This document shows, one piece after another, positions 15,591-22,255 of a stretch of DNA of 64,000 bases. A program made the position numbers and the translations under genes. The stretch lies in NCBI RefSeq assembly GCF_017874715.1, contig NZ_JAGGLR010000008.1:362844-426843 (forward strand), written 5' to 3'. Origin of the DNA: Streptomyces iranensis (lineage in GTDB: Bacteria; Actinomycetota; Actinomycetes; Streptomycetales; Streptomycetaceae). The first letter of the stretch is position 1, and each line of letters opens with the position of its first letter. The notes beneath the pieces are model-generated. The model was not told the DNA's origin. It ran no database searches and saw only the letters and a list, made by a program, of their open reading frames with translations.

Positions 15591-15856
15591 GCCCCCACCC
15601 CCGACGTGCTCAGGTCGGCGGTGAGGTTCGCCAGCTCCCGCCGGGCGGCCAGCACCCGGCGACGGGCCCGGCGGATACGGCGCGCGTCCAGCTCGGACAC
15701 CGGCCGGTCAAGCGTCATGATCCGCGCGTCCAGCAACTCGACCTCGGCCGTGATGACCGGCATCTCAAGGTCGATCGCGTCCAGCTCAGCGCCGGTCGGC
15801 TCACGGTCGGACAGGTCGGCGGTAACAACCGCCTGAAGTGCACCGATGTACTTCAT
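15587..15856 (-). CDS. DUF6284-like small protein
   Basis: An 89-residue helical protein (MKYIGALQAVVTADLSDREP ... RRIRRARRRVLAARRELANL) of a type found in many Streptomyces integrative elements. GGAAGG lies upstream of ATG 15856. It is first in the long chain of overlapping transfer genes and follows a hairpin terminator. The function is unknown; the basic C-terminal helix suggests DNA or RNA binding. Confidence 0.7.
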   Translation of the reverse strand: MKYIGALQAVVTADLSDREPTGAELDAIDLEMPVITAEVELLDARIMTLDRPVSELDARRIRRARRRVLAARRELANLTADLSTSGVGA

Positions 15857-15893
15857 GGGTCGTGGTTCCTTCCAAGGTGGAACGGCCCGAACA

Positions 15894-15923
15894 GCACCCC
15901 CGGAGTAGCCGCTCCGGGGGTGC
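15894..15923 (-). terminator. hairpin between the leader ORFs and the transfer operon
   Basis: GCACCCCCGGAG pairs exactly with CTCCGGGGGTGC across a 6-nt loop. It could end the short leader transcript or attenuate entry into the transfer genes. Confidence 0.75.
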
Positions 15924-15948
15924 GCGCCGTTCTGTGGGTGGCTGAGGG

Positions 15949-16050
15949 TCAGCCGTGGTGGATGCTCAAGCCATGTGGGGATGGGGCCGCGGATGGCGGA
16001 CGGGAAGCGGGGGACGTGGGACGTTCATCCCGCTCGTGCTCGCCGCTCAC
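15949..16050 (-). CDS. 33-residue reading frame coupled to the preceding small ORF
   Basis: The GTG start overlaps the TGA of the 34-codon gene upstream (GTGA). The predicted peptide begins with SGEHERDERPTSPASRPP and ends SIHHG. It stops 26 nt before the hairpin at 15894-15923. Coupling and position are the only support; it may be leader sequence only. Confidence 0.35.
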   Translation of the reverse strand: MSGEHERDERPTSPASRPPSAAPSPHGLSIHHG

Positions 16051-16151
16051 CGGCCACCCCGCGCCTGAACGTCGCGCTCACTGCGCTTGTTCTGCTCGGC
16101 GTTCTTGCGGGCCAGATCCTCCCGCTCAGCCTCTGTCAGACTGGTGATCAC
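16047..16151 (-). CDS. 34-residue charged peptide at the head of the leftward operon
   Basis: GTG start with GGAGG 8 nt upstream; it encodes ITSLTEAEREDLARKNAEQN and then KRSERDVQARGGR, a charged, probably helical peptide. It is the first coding sequence after the GntR operator region and is followed by a coupled 33-residue frame. Function unknown. The good ribosome binding site and helical composition make a real small protein likely. Confidence 0.5.
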   Translation of the reverse strand: MITSLTEAEREDLARKNAEQNKRSERDVQARGGR

Positions 16152-16179
16152 AGGTTCCTCCACTCAAGGTGCCTGTACG

Positions 16180-16209
16180 GCGGGCCCCGGGGGGCAACCC
16201 GGGGCCCGC
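16180..16209 (-). terminator. hairpin before the leader ORFs
   Basis: GCGGGCCCCGG and CCGGGGCCCGC (11 bp each, perfect) around an 8-nt loop, about 30 nt upstream of the 34-residue gene start. It is probably an attenuator of the leftward transcript. Confidence 0.6.
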
Positions 16210-16546
16210 GCTGGTGTCGACCACTCCCTACGAGCAGCCACGGCCACCGGCGCGCACCATGCAGGCGAGCGCCGGTGACGGTGGTTCCTGGTAGAGCAGG
16301 CTTCACCGGCCTGCCGTTGCCACGGCTGACCGGTCCCGAGCCCGGATCGGGCGCGCCATCGTCTCTGCTCTGGCGCGGCAACAGGGCAGCTCACTCGGAT
16401 GACCGCCCGCCGCAAGGCGAGCGTTCTACAGAGCCGAAGTGCCGTACGTGCCACGCCGACGCGTGGCACCGCTGCCGACGGTCCTCACCCGGCCGTCGCG
16501 GGGGCGGGGAAGTCTCACCCCGCCGTCGATTCACTGTTGAGTTCTC

Positions 16547-16565
16547 AAGGAACGGACGCTTCCTT
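16547..16565. terminator. AAGGAA/TTCCTT hairpin with TTGAGTTCTCAA box
   Basis: AAGGAA and TTCCTT flank a 7-nt loop; TTGAG-TT-CTCAA overlaps the first arm (from 16537). It is a small palindrome pair in the control region and may be a terminator or processing site. Confidence 0.4.
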
Positions 16566-16654
16566 TCACCCCCTTGTGAAGGGCTTCCGGGCGCTACATG
16601 GCCAAGTAGCCCCGCCCCCGAGGGGGTTCGGGCTGCCTTGTGGCCACATCCATA

Positions 16655-16680
16655 GACTGGACCGGTGGACCGGTCCAGTC
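16655..16680. promoter_or_regulatory. GntR operator A
   Basis: Perfect 10-bp arms GACTGGACCG and CGGTCCAGTC around GTGGAC. Almost the same palindrome recurs at 16755-16780, and a shorter relative lies beside the GntR promoter. It is placed at the head of the leftward transfer operon. Confidence 0.75.
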
Positions 16681-16754
16681 AACCTCTTCGGACGGGATTC
16701 GGTTACGGCTAATCGCATCTCTGCTGGTGGGGGCTGCTTTTTGGGGACGAAAAA

Positions 16755-16780
16755 AGCTGGACCGGCGGACCGGTCCAGCT
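16755..16780. promoter_or_regulatory. GntR operator B
   Basis: Perfect 10-bp arms AGCTGGACCG and CGGTCCAGCT around GCGGAC, the same spacing as operator A exactly 100 bp away. It lies 20 bp beyond the GntR stop codon and overlaps a possible terminator stem (GCTTTTT at 16736 with AAAAAGC at 16751). Confidence 0.75.
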
Positions 16781-16800
16781 CCTTCTGTTGTGTATGACGG

Positions 16801-17517
16801 CTACATCTCGTAGGTCTCTTCCCGCTCATAGAGGGGGCCCGGCGTGACCCCTTCCTCGCAGACCAGCGGGCGCCCCTCCTGGTCGTACGCCGTGTGCAGC
16901 ACGACAGCCACCGGGGTGGGGTCCGACAGCCCCAAGTGCTCCGCCTCGATCTCCGTCGCCAGGCGCACCGTGGTGACATCCGTCCCCTCCACGGAGAACC
17001 GGCCGGTCTGTCGGCGTACGTACCGCGTCGTCCCCTCTGCGATGGGGGCGGTCTGGGCCAGGCGGGGCGCCGCCTCCGCCACCTCGGGCGGGAACCACGC
17101 CACCGCGTAGCTGTGAGGACTCCCATCGGGAAGTTGCATCACGCGCACCCGGCGAAGTGCCTGCGCTTCGCCGTCCATTCGAAGCGCCTCGGCCACATGC
17201 GGCGGAGGCGCCGCCCAGTCGGGAGCTCCGACGCGCAGGAACGGCATGCCGCCGGTCACGCGCGCCGAACCGGCCCGGCGGCCACCCGCCGGCCGTGCCA
17301 CGGGGGTCTCGGTGACGACGAACCCCGTGCCCTGCTTCGCTTGCACCACACCGTCGTTCCGCAGTACATCCATGGCCTTGATGGCGGTGGCCCGTGACAC
17401 CGACCACTGCTCGGCCAGATCCCGCCCCGATGGGACGATGTCGCCCGGCCCGAACTCTCCCGCTGCGATCCGGGACCGCAGGGATTCCGCGATTTCCTCG
17501 TACTTCAGCAGCGCCAT
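16801..17517 (-). CDS. GntR-family repressor of the element
   Basis: A 238-residue regulator. The N-terminal winged HTH (LKYEEIAESLRSRIAAGEFG, DLAEQWSVSRATAIKAMDVL) and a C-terminal UTRA ligand domain (from about residue 90) place it in the HutC subfamily, which includes KorSA-type repressors of Streptomyces elements. I chose ATG 17517 because the longer reading runs through the operator. TGGACTGGTCCA lies 24 bp upstream, and two longer palindromes with the same half-sites sit at the transfer operon, so it probably represses itself, transfer genes and the divergent methyltransferase. Confidence 0.87.
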   Translation of the reverse strand: MALLKYEEIAESLRSRIAAGEFGPGDIVPSGRDLAEQWSVSRATAIKAMDVLRNDGVVQAKQGTGFVVTETPVARPAGGRRAGSARVTGGMPFLRVGAPDWAAPPPHVAEALRMDGEAQALRRVRVMQLPDGSPHSYAVAWFPPEVAEAAPRLAQTAPIAEGTTRYVRRQTGRFSVEGTDVTTVRLATEIEAEHLGLSDPTPVAVVLHTAYDQEGRPLVCEEGVTPGPLYEREETYEM

Positions 17518-17540
17518 GGCTCCCCTTGTCAGGTCCGTAC

Positions 17541-17552
17541 TGGACTGGTCCA
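17541..17552. promoter_or_regulatory. GntR operator C in the divergent promoter
   Basis: TGGACTGGTCCA (TGGAC/GTCCA arms), followed by CCGGTAC. On the opposite strand ACCGGTGGACCAGTCCAGT differs from part of operator A at one base. It lies in the 58-bp gap between the gntR and methyltransferase starts. Confidence 0.7.
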
Positions 17553-17575
17553 CCGGTACACAGGATACTGCCTCC

Positions 17576-18388
17576 ATGACGAAACCAGAGGTGGTCCTAG
17601 CACCGGAGATCGAACACTTCTACTCACAGGTCATTGACGAGAACACCCGGCTGAGTGCGTCGGCAGACGGGCGGCTTGAGCTCGTCCGCACGCAGGAGAT
17701 CCTGCGTCGCTTCCTCCCACCGGCACCAGCGCGCGTCCTTGACGTGGGAGGAGGCACGGGCGTGCACGCACGGTGGCTTGTCGAAGACGGCTACAAGGTC
17801 GAGCTGATCGACCCCGTGGCCCGACACGTCGAGCAGGCGGCGGCGATCTGTCCCGCATCGCAGGGCGACGCGCGTGCGCTGGACGCAGCAGACGCGAGCT
17901 ACGACGTCGTGCAGCTACTCGGCCCGCTCTACCACCTGCCCGACCCGGAAGACCGGCGCCGTACCGTCTCAGAGGCCCGGCGCGTGGTGAAGCCGGGAGG
18001 ACTGGTCGCAGCGGCGGGCATCAACCGGTACGCCTCTCTCTTCGAGCACGTCAGCTACGCCCACCTGCACACCGACCGCCTACAGGCGGCAATCTCCAAG
18101 ATCCTCCGCACCGCTGTGCACGACGGCAAAGGCTTCACCCTGGCCTACTTCCACCGTGCCGAAGAACTCGCCGACGAACTGCGTGCGGCGGGACTGACCG
18201 ACGTCGAGGTCTTCGGAATCGAGGGCCCCGCATGGTCATTGCTCAAGGCCGTGGAGCAGCAGCCTGGCGAGGGGCCCACAGACGACCTGTTCGCCTCCGC
18301 GCTGACGGCTGCGCGGATGGCTGAGCCCTATCCGGAACTCCTGGCCGCCAGCTCGCATCTGCTGGCGATCGGGAGGGCCGCGAGGTGA
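17576..18388 (+). CDS. class I SAM-dependent methyltransferase (element cargo)
   Basis: A 270-residue methyltransferase with motif I VLDVGGGTGVHARWL (about residue 60), motif II ELIDP, and PLYHLPDPEDR further on (motif IV region). Substrate unknown; the fold is that of small-molecule or quinone/antibiotic-type methylases. It is the only rightward gene of the element and starts 58 bp from gntR, sharing operator C. ATG 17576 is used; upstream sequence in frame is the regulatory region. It could serve host fitness or entry exclusion. Confidence 0.8.
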   Translation: MTKPEVVLAPEIEHFYSQVIDENTRLSASADGRLELVRTQEILRRFLPPAPARVLDVGGGTGVHARWLVEDGYKVELIDPVARHVEQAAAICPASQGDARALDAADASYDVVQLLGPLYHLPDPEDRRRTVSEARRVVKPGGLVAAAGINRYASLFEHVSYAHLHTDRLQAAISKILRTAVHDGKGFTLAYFHRAEELADELRAAGLTDVEVFGIEGPAWSLLKAVEQQPGEGPTDDLFASALTAARMAEPYPELLAASSHLLAIGRAAR

Positions 18389-18439
18389 TCCGATGGCCCC
18401 GGGGGAACGGTTCGTCCGGATCTCCGGGGCCATGCTTGG

Positions 18440-18458
18440 GGCCGTCTGTGGGCCGTCC
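18440..18458. repeat. 19-bp direct repeat near the right att core (pairs with 4201-4219)
   Basis: GGCCGTCTGTGGGCCGTCC here and GGCCGTCTCTGGGCCGTCC at 4201-4219 differ at one base and have the same orientation. In the circular form they would flank the core about 147 bp and 71 bp away. They may be integrase arm sites; the left copy is inside the last codons of int. Confidence 0.5.
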
Positions 18459-18468
18459 GAGGACGGCC
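18451..18468 (-). terminator. short hairpin downstream of rebuilt pmt
   Basis: GGCCGTCC and GGACGGCC around a 2-nt loop, about 75 nt past the new pmt stop. It is the only terminator-like structure available to the rebuilt gene, because the native one was left at 3965-3999. Confidence 0.4.
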
Positions 18469-18543
18469 AATGGCGACCTATGACGACCAACAACGACCGC
18501 GACGGGCGGCGGCCCGCACACGTCGCATAGAGCGTCGTTACAG

Positions 18544-20322
18544 CTAGATCCAGGTATCCAGCCACATCCGGGCGCGCCAGGAGTCCATCGGCATCGTCTG
18601 CCCTGTGTACAGCGGGAAGAAGTAGATGAAGTTCCAGATGATCAGCAGGACGAGCGCGCCCGAGCCGACCGCGCCGATCACCCGGCGGGTCTCGCTCGCG
18701 CCCGGTGGCCCCAGCAGCGCGCCGATCATCATCGCCACCCCGAGGCACAGGAAGGGTACGAAGACGACGGCGTAGAACGAGAAGATCGTCCGGTCCTGAT
18801 AGAGGAACCACGGCAGATAGCCCGCGGTGATCCCGCACAGGATCGCGCCTGCCCGCCAGTCGCGCCGCAGTGCCCACCGGAACAGCAGGTACAGCAGCGC
18901 GAAACAGGCCGTCCACCACAGCAGCGGGGTGCCGAGGGCCAGCACCTCGCGGGCGCACTTCTCGGCGGCGTCCTTGGGGCAGCCCTCCTGGCCCGCCCGC
19001 GGGGACTCGTAGAAGTACGAGACCGGGCGGGACTGGACCAGCCAGCTCCACGGGTTGGACTGGTAGACATGCGGCGAGTGGAGGTTGACGTGGAACTGGT
19101 AGACCTCGGACTCGTAGTGCCACAGGCTGCGCAGCGGGTTGAGCAGCCAGTCGAAGGTGCCGCCGGTGCCGTAGCCGCCGCCGTCCGGTTTGGGGGATTC
19201 GGCCCAGTGGCGGAAGTAGCCGCTGTGCCGCCAGCCGCGGCCCTGGTCGTGGCTGCCGCTCGCGGTGAACCAGCCCGACCAGGAGGCGATGTACGTGAGG
19301 ATCGCCACAGGCACCAGTGAGATGAACGCCCAGCCCAGATCGCGCCGCAGCACGGCCCGGTAGGGGCGGAGGGCGCCCGCGGTGCGGCGGCTGCCCACGT
19401 CCCACAGGACGGTCATCAGGCCGAAGGCCGCCAGCACGTACAGCCCGTTCCACTTGGTGCCGATGGCCAGGCCGAGCAGCACCCCGGCGGCGAGCCGCCA
19501 CGGCCGCGCGCCCAGTTTCAGGCCCCGGGCGACCGCCGGGTCCGGCCGCGCCGCGCCGTCCTCACCGGCCGGCAGCGCCGCCGCCAGCCTGGCGCGCGCC
19601 CGGTCCCGGTCGACGAGCAGACAGCCGAAGGCGGCCAGCACGAAGAACATCACGACCAGGTCGAGCAGCGCCGTGCGGCTCATCACGTAGTGCAGCCCGT
19701 CCACGGCCATCAGCGCGCCCGCGAGGCAGCCGAGGAAGGTCGACCGGAACAGCCGCCGCCCGATCCGGCACAGCATCAGCACCGAGAGGGTGCCGAGCAC
19801 CGCGACCATGAACCGCCAGCCGAACGGATGCAGCCCGAAGAACTGCTCGCCGAGCCCGACGACCCACTTGCCCACCGGCGGGTGCACCACATACGAGGCC
19901 GCGTCGCTGAGCGGGATGTGCTGCGGGGCGTCGAGAATCCGGTCGTTGGCGGATTTCGGCCAGGTGCCCTCGTAGCCGTACTCCCAGATCGACCAGGCGT
20001 CCTTGGCGTAGTACGTCTCGTCGAATATGACGTTGTCCGGGCTGCCCAGATGCCAGAAGCGGGTCAGCCCGGCGCACAGCGCGACCAGCAGCGGACCGCC
20101 CCAGCCGCTCCAGCGGGCGATTCTCGCCGCCGCCGAGGGGGTCGCGCCGAGGATCTCCCAGAGCCGGGTGCCCGGCTCCGCGTACGGCGGGACCAGCCGC
20201 TCCCGTACGCCGGGCCTGGTCTGGCCCGCGTATCCGAAACGGCGCAGCCGGCGCTGCCAGGCCGGCGGCTGCTGGCCGGTGGCTTTGCCCGGCTGGGCGT
20301 GGGTCGCGGTGTCACTGCTCAC
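18544..20322 (-). CDS. pmt: protein O-mannosyltransferase, 3' end rebuilt by the element
   Basis: A 592-residue GT39 enzyme that transfers mannose from polyprenyl phosphate to secreted proteins at the membrane. The first luminal loop has the catalytic acidic pair in VIFDETYYAKDAW (about residue 100); about ten membrane helices and PPVGKWVVGLGEQFFGLHPF follow. I use GTG 20322, which gives the normal family length; a longer reading runs into repeats. The last 28 codons (18547 to about 18632) come from the integrated element and replace the native ones left at 4041-4129, with one Ala-to-Ser change. Confidence 0.93.
   Translation of the reverse strand: MSSDTATHAQPGKATGQQPPAWQRRLRRFGYAGQTRPGVRERLVPPYAEPGTRLWEILGATPSAAARIARWSGWGGPLLVALCAGLTRFWHLGSPDNVIFDETYYAKDAWSIWEYGYEGTWPKSANDRILDAPQHIPLSDAASYVVHPPVGKWVVGLGEQFFGLHPFGWRFMVAVLGTLSVLMLCRIGRRLFRSTFLGCLAGALMAVDGLHYVMSRTALLDLVVMFFVLAAFGCLLVDRDRARARLAAALPAGEDGAARPDPAVARGLKLGARPWRLAAGVLLGLAIGTKWNGLYVLAAFGLMTVLWDVGSRRTAGALRPYRAVLRRDLGWAFISLVPVAILTYIASWSGWFTASGSHDQGRGWRHSGYFRHWAESPKPDGGGYGTGGTFDWLLNPLRSLWHYESEVYQFHVNLHSPHVYQSNPWSWLVQSRPVSYFYESPRAGQEGCPKDAAEKCAREVLALGTPLLWWTACFALLYLLFRWALRRDWRAGAILCGITAGYLPWFLYQDRTIFSFYAVVFVPFLCLGVAMMIGALLGPPGASETRRVIGAVGSGALVLLIIWNFIYFFPLYTGQTMPMDSWRARMWLDTWI
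18605..18632. other. attachment core, right (inside pmt)
   Basis: The second copy of the 28-bp core, identical to 4102-4129. To its right is undisturbed chromosomal pmt; to its left is the element's copy of the pmt 3' codons. Confidence 0.9.
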
Positions 20323-20397
20323 CGGCCCATCGTAGGGAAGGGGTCTGTGAGTGTGGCGGGGAAAGGCGGCGAACGGGGATTCGTGCCCGGGGCGGCG

Positions 20398-20534
20398 GTC
20401 TCGGGGCCGAGCCCGCGGTCGCCTCGGGACCGAGCCCGCGGCGGTCTCGGGGCCGAGCCCGCGGCCGACCCCGCGGCCAGTCTCTGCCGACCCCGCGGCC
20501 GGTCGTGGCCGGTCTCTGCCGACGCCGCGGCCGG
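20398..20534. repeat. tandem imperfect repeats between pmt and rsmI
   Basis: Units of about 21-22 bp beginning GGTCTCGGGGCCGAGCCCG at 20398 and 20443, with a diverged copy between them, followed by related CTGCCGACCCCGCGGCC units to about 20534. They fill most of the 250-bp divergent promoter region of pmt and rsmI. Confidence 0.65.
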
Positions 20535-20572
20535 GCGCCGGGCCCGCCGTGCCCGGCTGCGAGGATGGGGGC

Positions 20573-21448
20573 GTGACTGGAACGCTCGTACTGGCAGGGA
20601 CCCCCATCGGCGACACGGCGGACGCGCCCCCGAGGCTGGCCGCCGAACTCGTGGCCGCCGATGTGATCGCCGCCGAGGACACCCGGCGGCTGCGCCGCCT
20701 CACCCAGGCCCTGGAGGTGCGCCCGGCCGGCCGGGTGGTGTCCTACTTCGAGGGCAACGAGTCGGCCCGCACGCCCGAGCTGGTCGAGTCGCTGGCCGGG
20801 GGCGCCCGGGTGCTGCTGGTCACCGACGCGGGCATGCCGTCGGTCTCCGACCCCGGCTACCGGCTGGTGGCCGCCGCCGTGGAGCGCGGGATCACCGTCA
20901 CCGCCGTGCCCGGCCCGTCAGCGGTGCTCACCGCGCTGGCCGTGTCCGGGCTGCCGGTGGACCGCTTCTGCTTCGAGGGGTTCCCGCCGCGCAAGGCGGG
21001 GGAGCGGCTGACCCGGCTGCGCGAGGTCGCCGACGAGCGCCGCACCCTGGTCTGGTTCGAGGCCCCGCACCGGCTGGACGACACGCTCGCGGCCATGGCC
21101 GAGGTGTTCGGCCCGGACCGCCGCGCCGCGGTGTGCCGGGAGCTGACCAAGACCTACGAGGAGGTGCGGCGCGGCCCGCTGGCCGAGCTGGCCGCCTGGG
21201 CGGCGGAGGGCGTACGCGGCGAGATCACCATCGTGGTCGAGGGCGCCCCCGCGCCCGGCCCCGAGGAGGCCGGCCCCGCCGAGCTGGCCCGCCGGGTCGC
21301 GGTGCGCGAGGAGGCCGGTGAGCGCCGTAAGGAGGCCATCGCGGCGGTGGCGCAGGAGGCCGGGGTGCCCAAGCGGCAGGTGTTCGACGCGGTGGTGGCG
21401 GCGAAGAACGCCGCGGGAAGCACGCCACGCGAAGGTAAAGCCCCGTAG
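20573..21448 (+). CDS. rsmI: 16S rRNA (cytidine-1402-2'-O)-methyltransferase
   Basis: A 291-residue tetrapyrrole-methylase-fold enzyme that 2'-O-methylates C1402 in 16S rRNA. LVLAGTPIGDTADAP at the N-terminus, VIAAEDTRRLRRL, YFEGNE, VTDAGMPSVSDPGYRLV and GLPVDRFCFEGFPPRK are all classic RsmI motifs. GTG 20573 gives the conserved N-terminus directly. It is divergent from pmt, as in other Streptomyces. Confidence 0.95.
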   Translation: MTGTLVLAGTPIGDTADAPPRLAAELVAADVIAAEDTRRLRRLTQALEVRPAGRVVSYFEGNESARTPELVESLAGGARVLLVTDAGMPSVSDPGYRLVAAAVERGITVTAVPGPSAVLTALAVSGLPVDRFCFEGFPPRKAGERLTRLREVADERRTLVWFEAPHRLDDTLAAMAEVFGPDRRAAVCRELTKTYEEVRRGPLAELAAWAAEGVRGEITIVVEGAPAPGPEEAGPAELARRVAVREEAGERRKEAIAAVAQEAGVPKRQVFDAVVAAKNAAGSTPREGKAP

Positions 21449-21634
21449 CGAAAAGCAAAGCTCAGGTTAGTAGCCGGGCAGTTGCTCGCCAGTTTCTCCA
21501 TGGCCGTTGCCAAATCTCGCTCAAAGAGCGGGAAGAGCCCGTGCGGTGGCGCCGGGAAAGGCGTCCACTGGTTGTGGAAGACCTGGGGCGATCCCATACC
21601 GGAAGACTTGTCCTGTGTGACAAGAGGAGCTGCC

Positions 21635-22123
21635 ATGAGCGATATAGCGGGAACCTCGAGCGGTGCTCATCCGATAGCCGCCCACACCCCCTCCGATCAG
21701 TCCGGCGAGGTGGCCCACGAGGCGTACGCCTTCGCCTGCATGAAGTGCGGGCACGGCTGGGAGCGGTCGTACGACATCGAACACCACGTGGACGGCGAGG
21801 GCCGGGCCTTCGTCGTCTACTTCACCGGCGGCCTGCGCGTCCCGTCCCCGCTGACGAGCCCCGACTGCGTCAACTGCGGTGCGCATCTGGTGCGGATCAT
21901 GCGCTCGGGGCAGGTCTCCTCCGTCCTGGAGAGTGCGCGGCGCGGGAGGCCGCACACCACCCGGGACCGGGAGGACGGCACCGGCGCGCCGGAGGCCGAG
22001 GCGGACGCCGCGCCGGACCGCGCACCGGACCGCGCACCGGAAAACGAGGACCCCGCGCGACGCCGTGGGCACCACTGGCACCTTCCGAATCTGCTGCATC
22101 CCTTTCAGCACCACCGCGACTGA
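21635..22123 (+). CDS. zinc-ribbon-like hypothetical protein
   Basis: A 162-residue protein. FACMKCGHGWERSYDIEHHV and later PDCVNCGAHLVRI form a split CxxC...CxxC zinc ribbon. The last 60 residues are acidic and repetitive (APDRAPDRAPENEDP), then His-rich (RRRGHHWHLPNLLHPFQHHR). ATG 21635 with GAGGAG upstream is the best start. It is a conserved type of small Streptomyces protein; function unknown, probably cytoplasmic. Confidence 0.75.
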   Translation: MSDIAGTSSGAHPIAAHTPSDQSGEVAHEAYAFACMKCGHGWERSYDIEHHVDGEGRAFVVYFTGGLRVPSPLTSPDCVNCGAHLVRIMRSGQVSSVLESARRGRPHTTRDREDGTGAPEAEADAAPDRAPDRAPENEDPARRRGHHWHLPNLLHPFQHHRD

Positions 22124-22255
22124 GTACGATCCGGTCCATATGAGCTGTTTCACGTGAGTCGGCTCTGTAGTCGGTTCACCTGAGCCGGGCGCGGGTCAAC
22201 TGAGCGGCCGGACGCGATTCACCGCGCATTCACCGGGATTCATAGAATCGCGCAC

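Larger units (their letters stand above)
16152..16800. other. intergenic control region of the element
   Basis: 649 bp between the repressor gene and the first leader ORF. It holds two GntR-type palindromes (16655-16680, 16755-16780), a hairpin at 16180-16209 (GCGGGCCCCGG and complement) and a small terminator-like hairpin at 16547-16565 preceded by TTGAGTTCTCAA. Between 16210 and 16540 I see no convincing gene. The promoter of the transfer operon should lie near the palindromes; TTGACT beside 16676-16681 on the minus strand is a possible -35. Confidence 0.6.
4102..18632. mobile_element. integrative and conjugative element (AICE) inserted in the 3' end of pmt
   Basis: The element is bounded by two 28-bp identical cores (4102-4129 and 18605-18632). 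It carries the full AICE set: tyrosine integrase and MerR-type excisionase at the left end, DUF3631 and Prim-Pol replication genes, an FtsK-type TraB translocase, small membrane and zinc-ribbon genes in a tightly overlapped leftward operon, and a GntR repressor at the right end. Everything from 16151 leftward to 4189 is on one strand. A SAM methyltransferase gene divergent from the repressor is the only rightward gene and looks like cargo. Confidence 0.92.

Noticed and set aside
16164..16469. A 101-codon minus-strand frame in the control region
   Set aside because: Weak third-position bias, no good ribosome binding site, and overlap with a hairpin; the 34-codon gene is better supported.
19690..21321. 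A 543-codon plus-strand frame spanning pmt and rsmI
   Set aside because: It overlaps pmt in antisense and rsmI in a different frame; both have strong family motifs.
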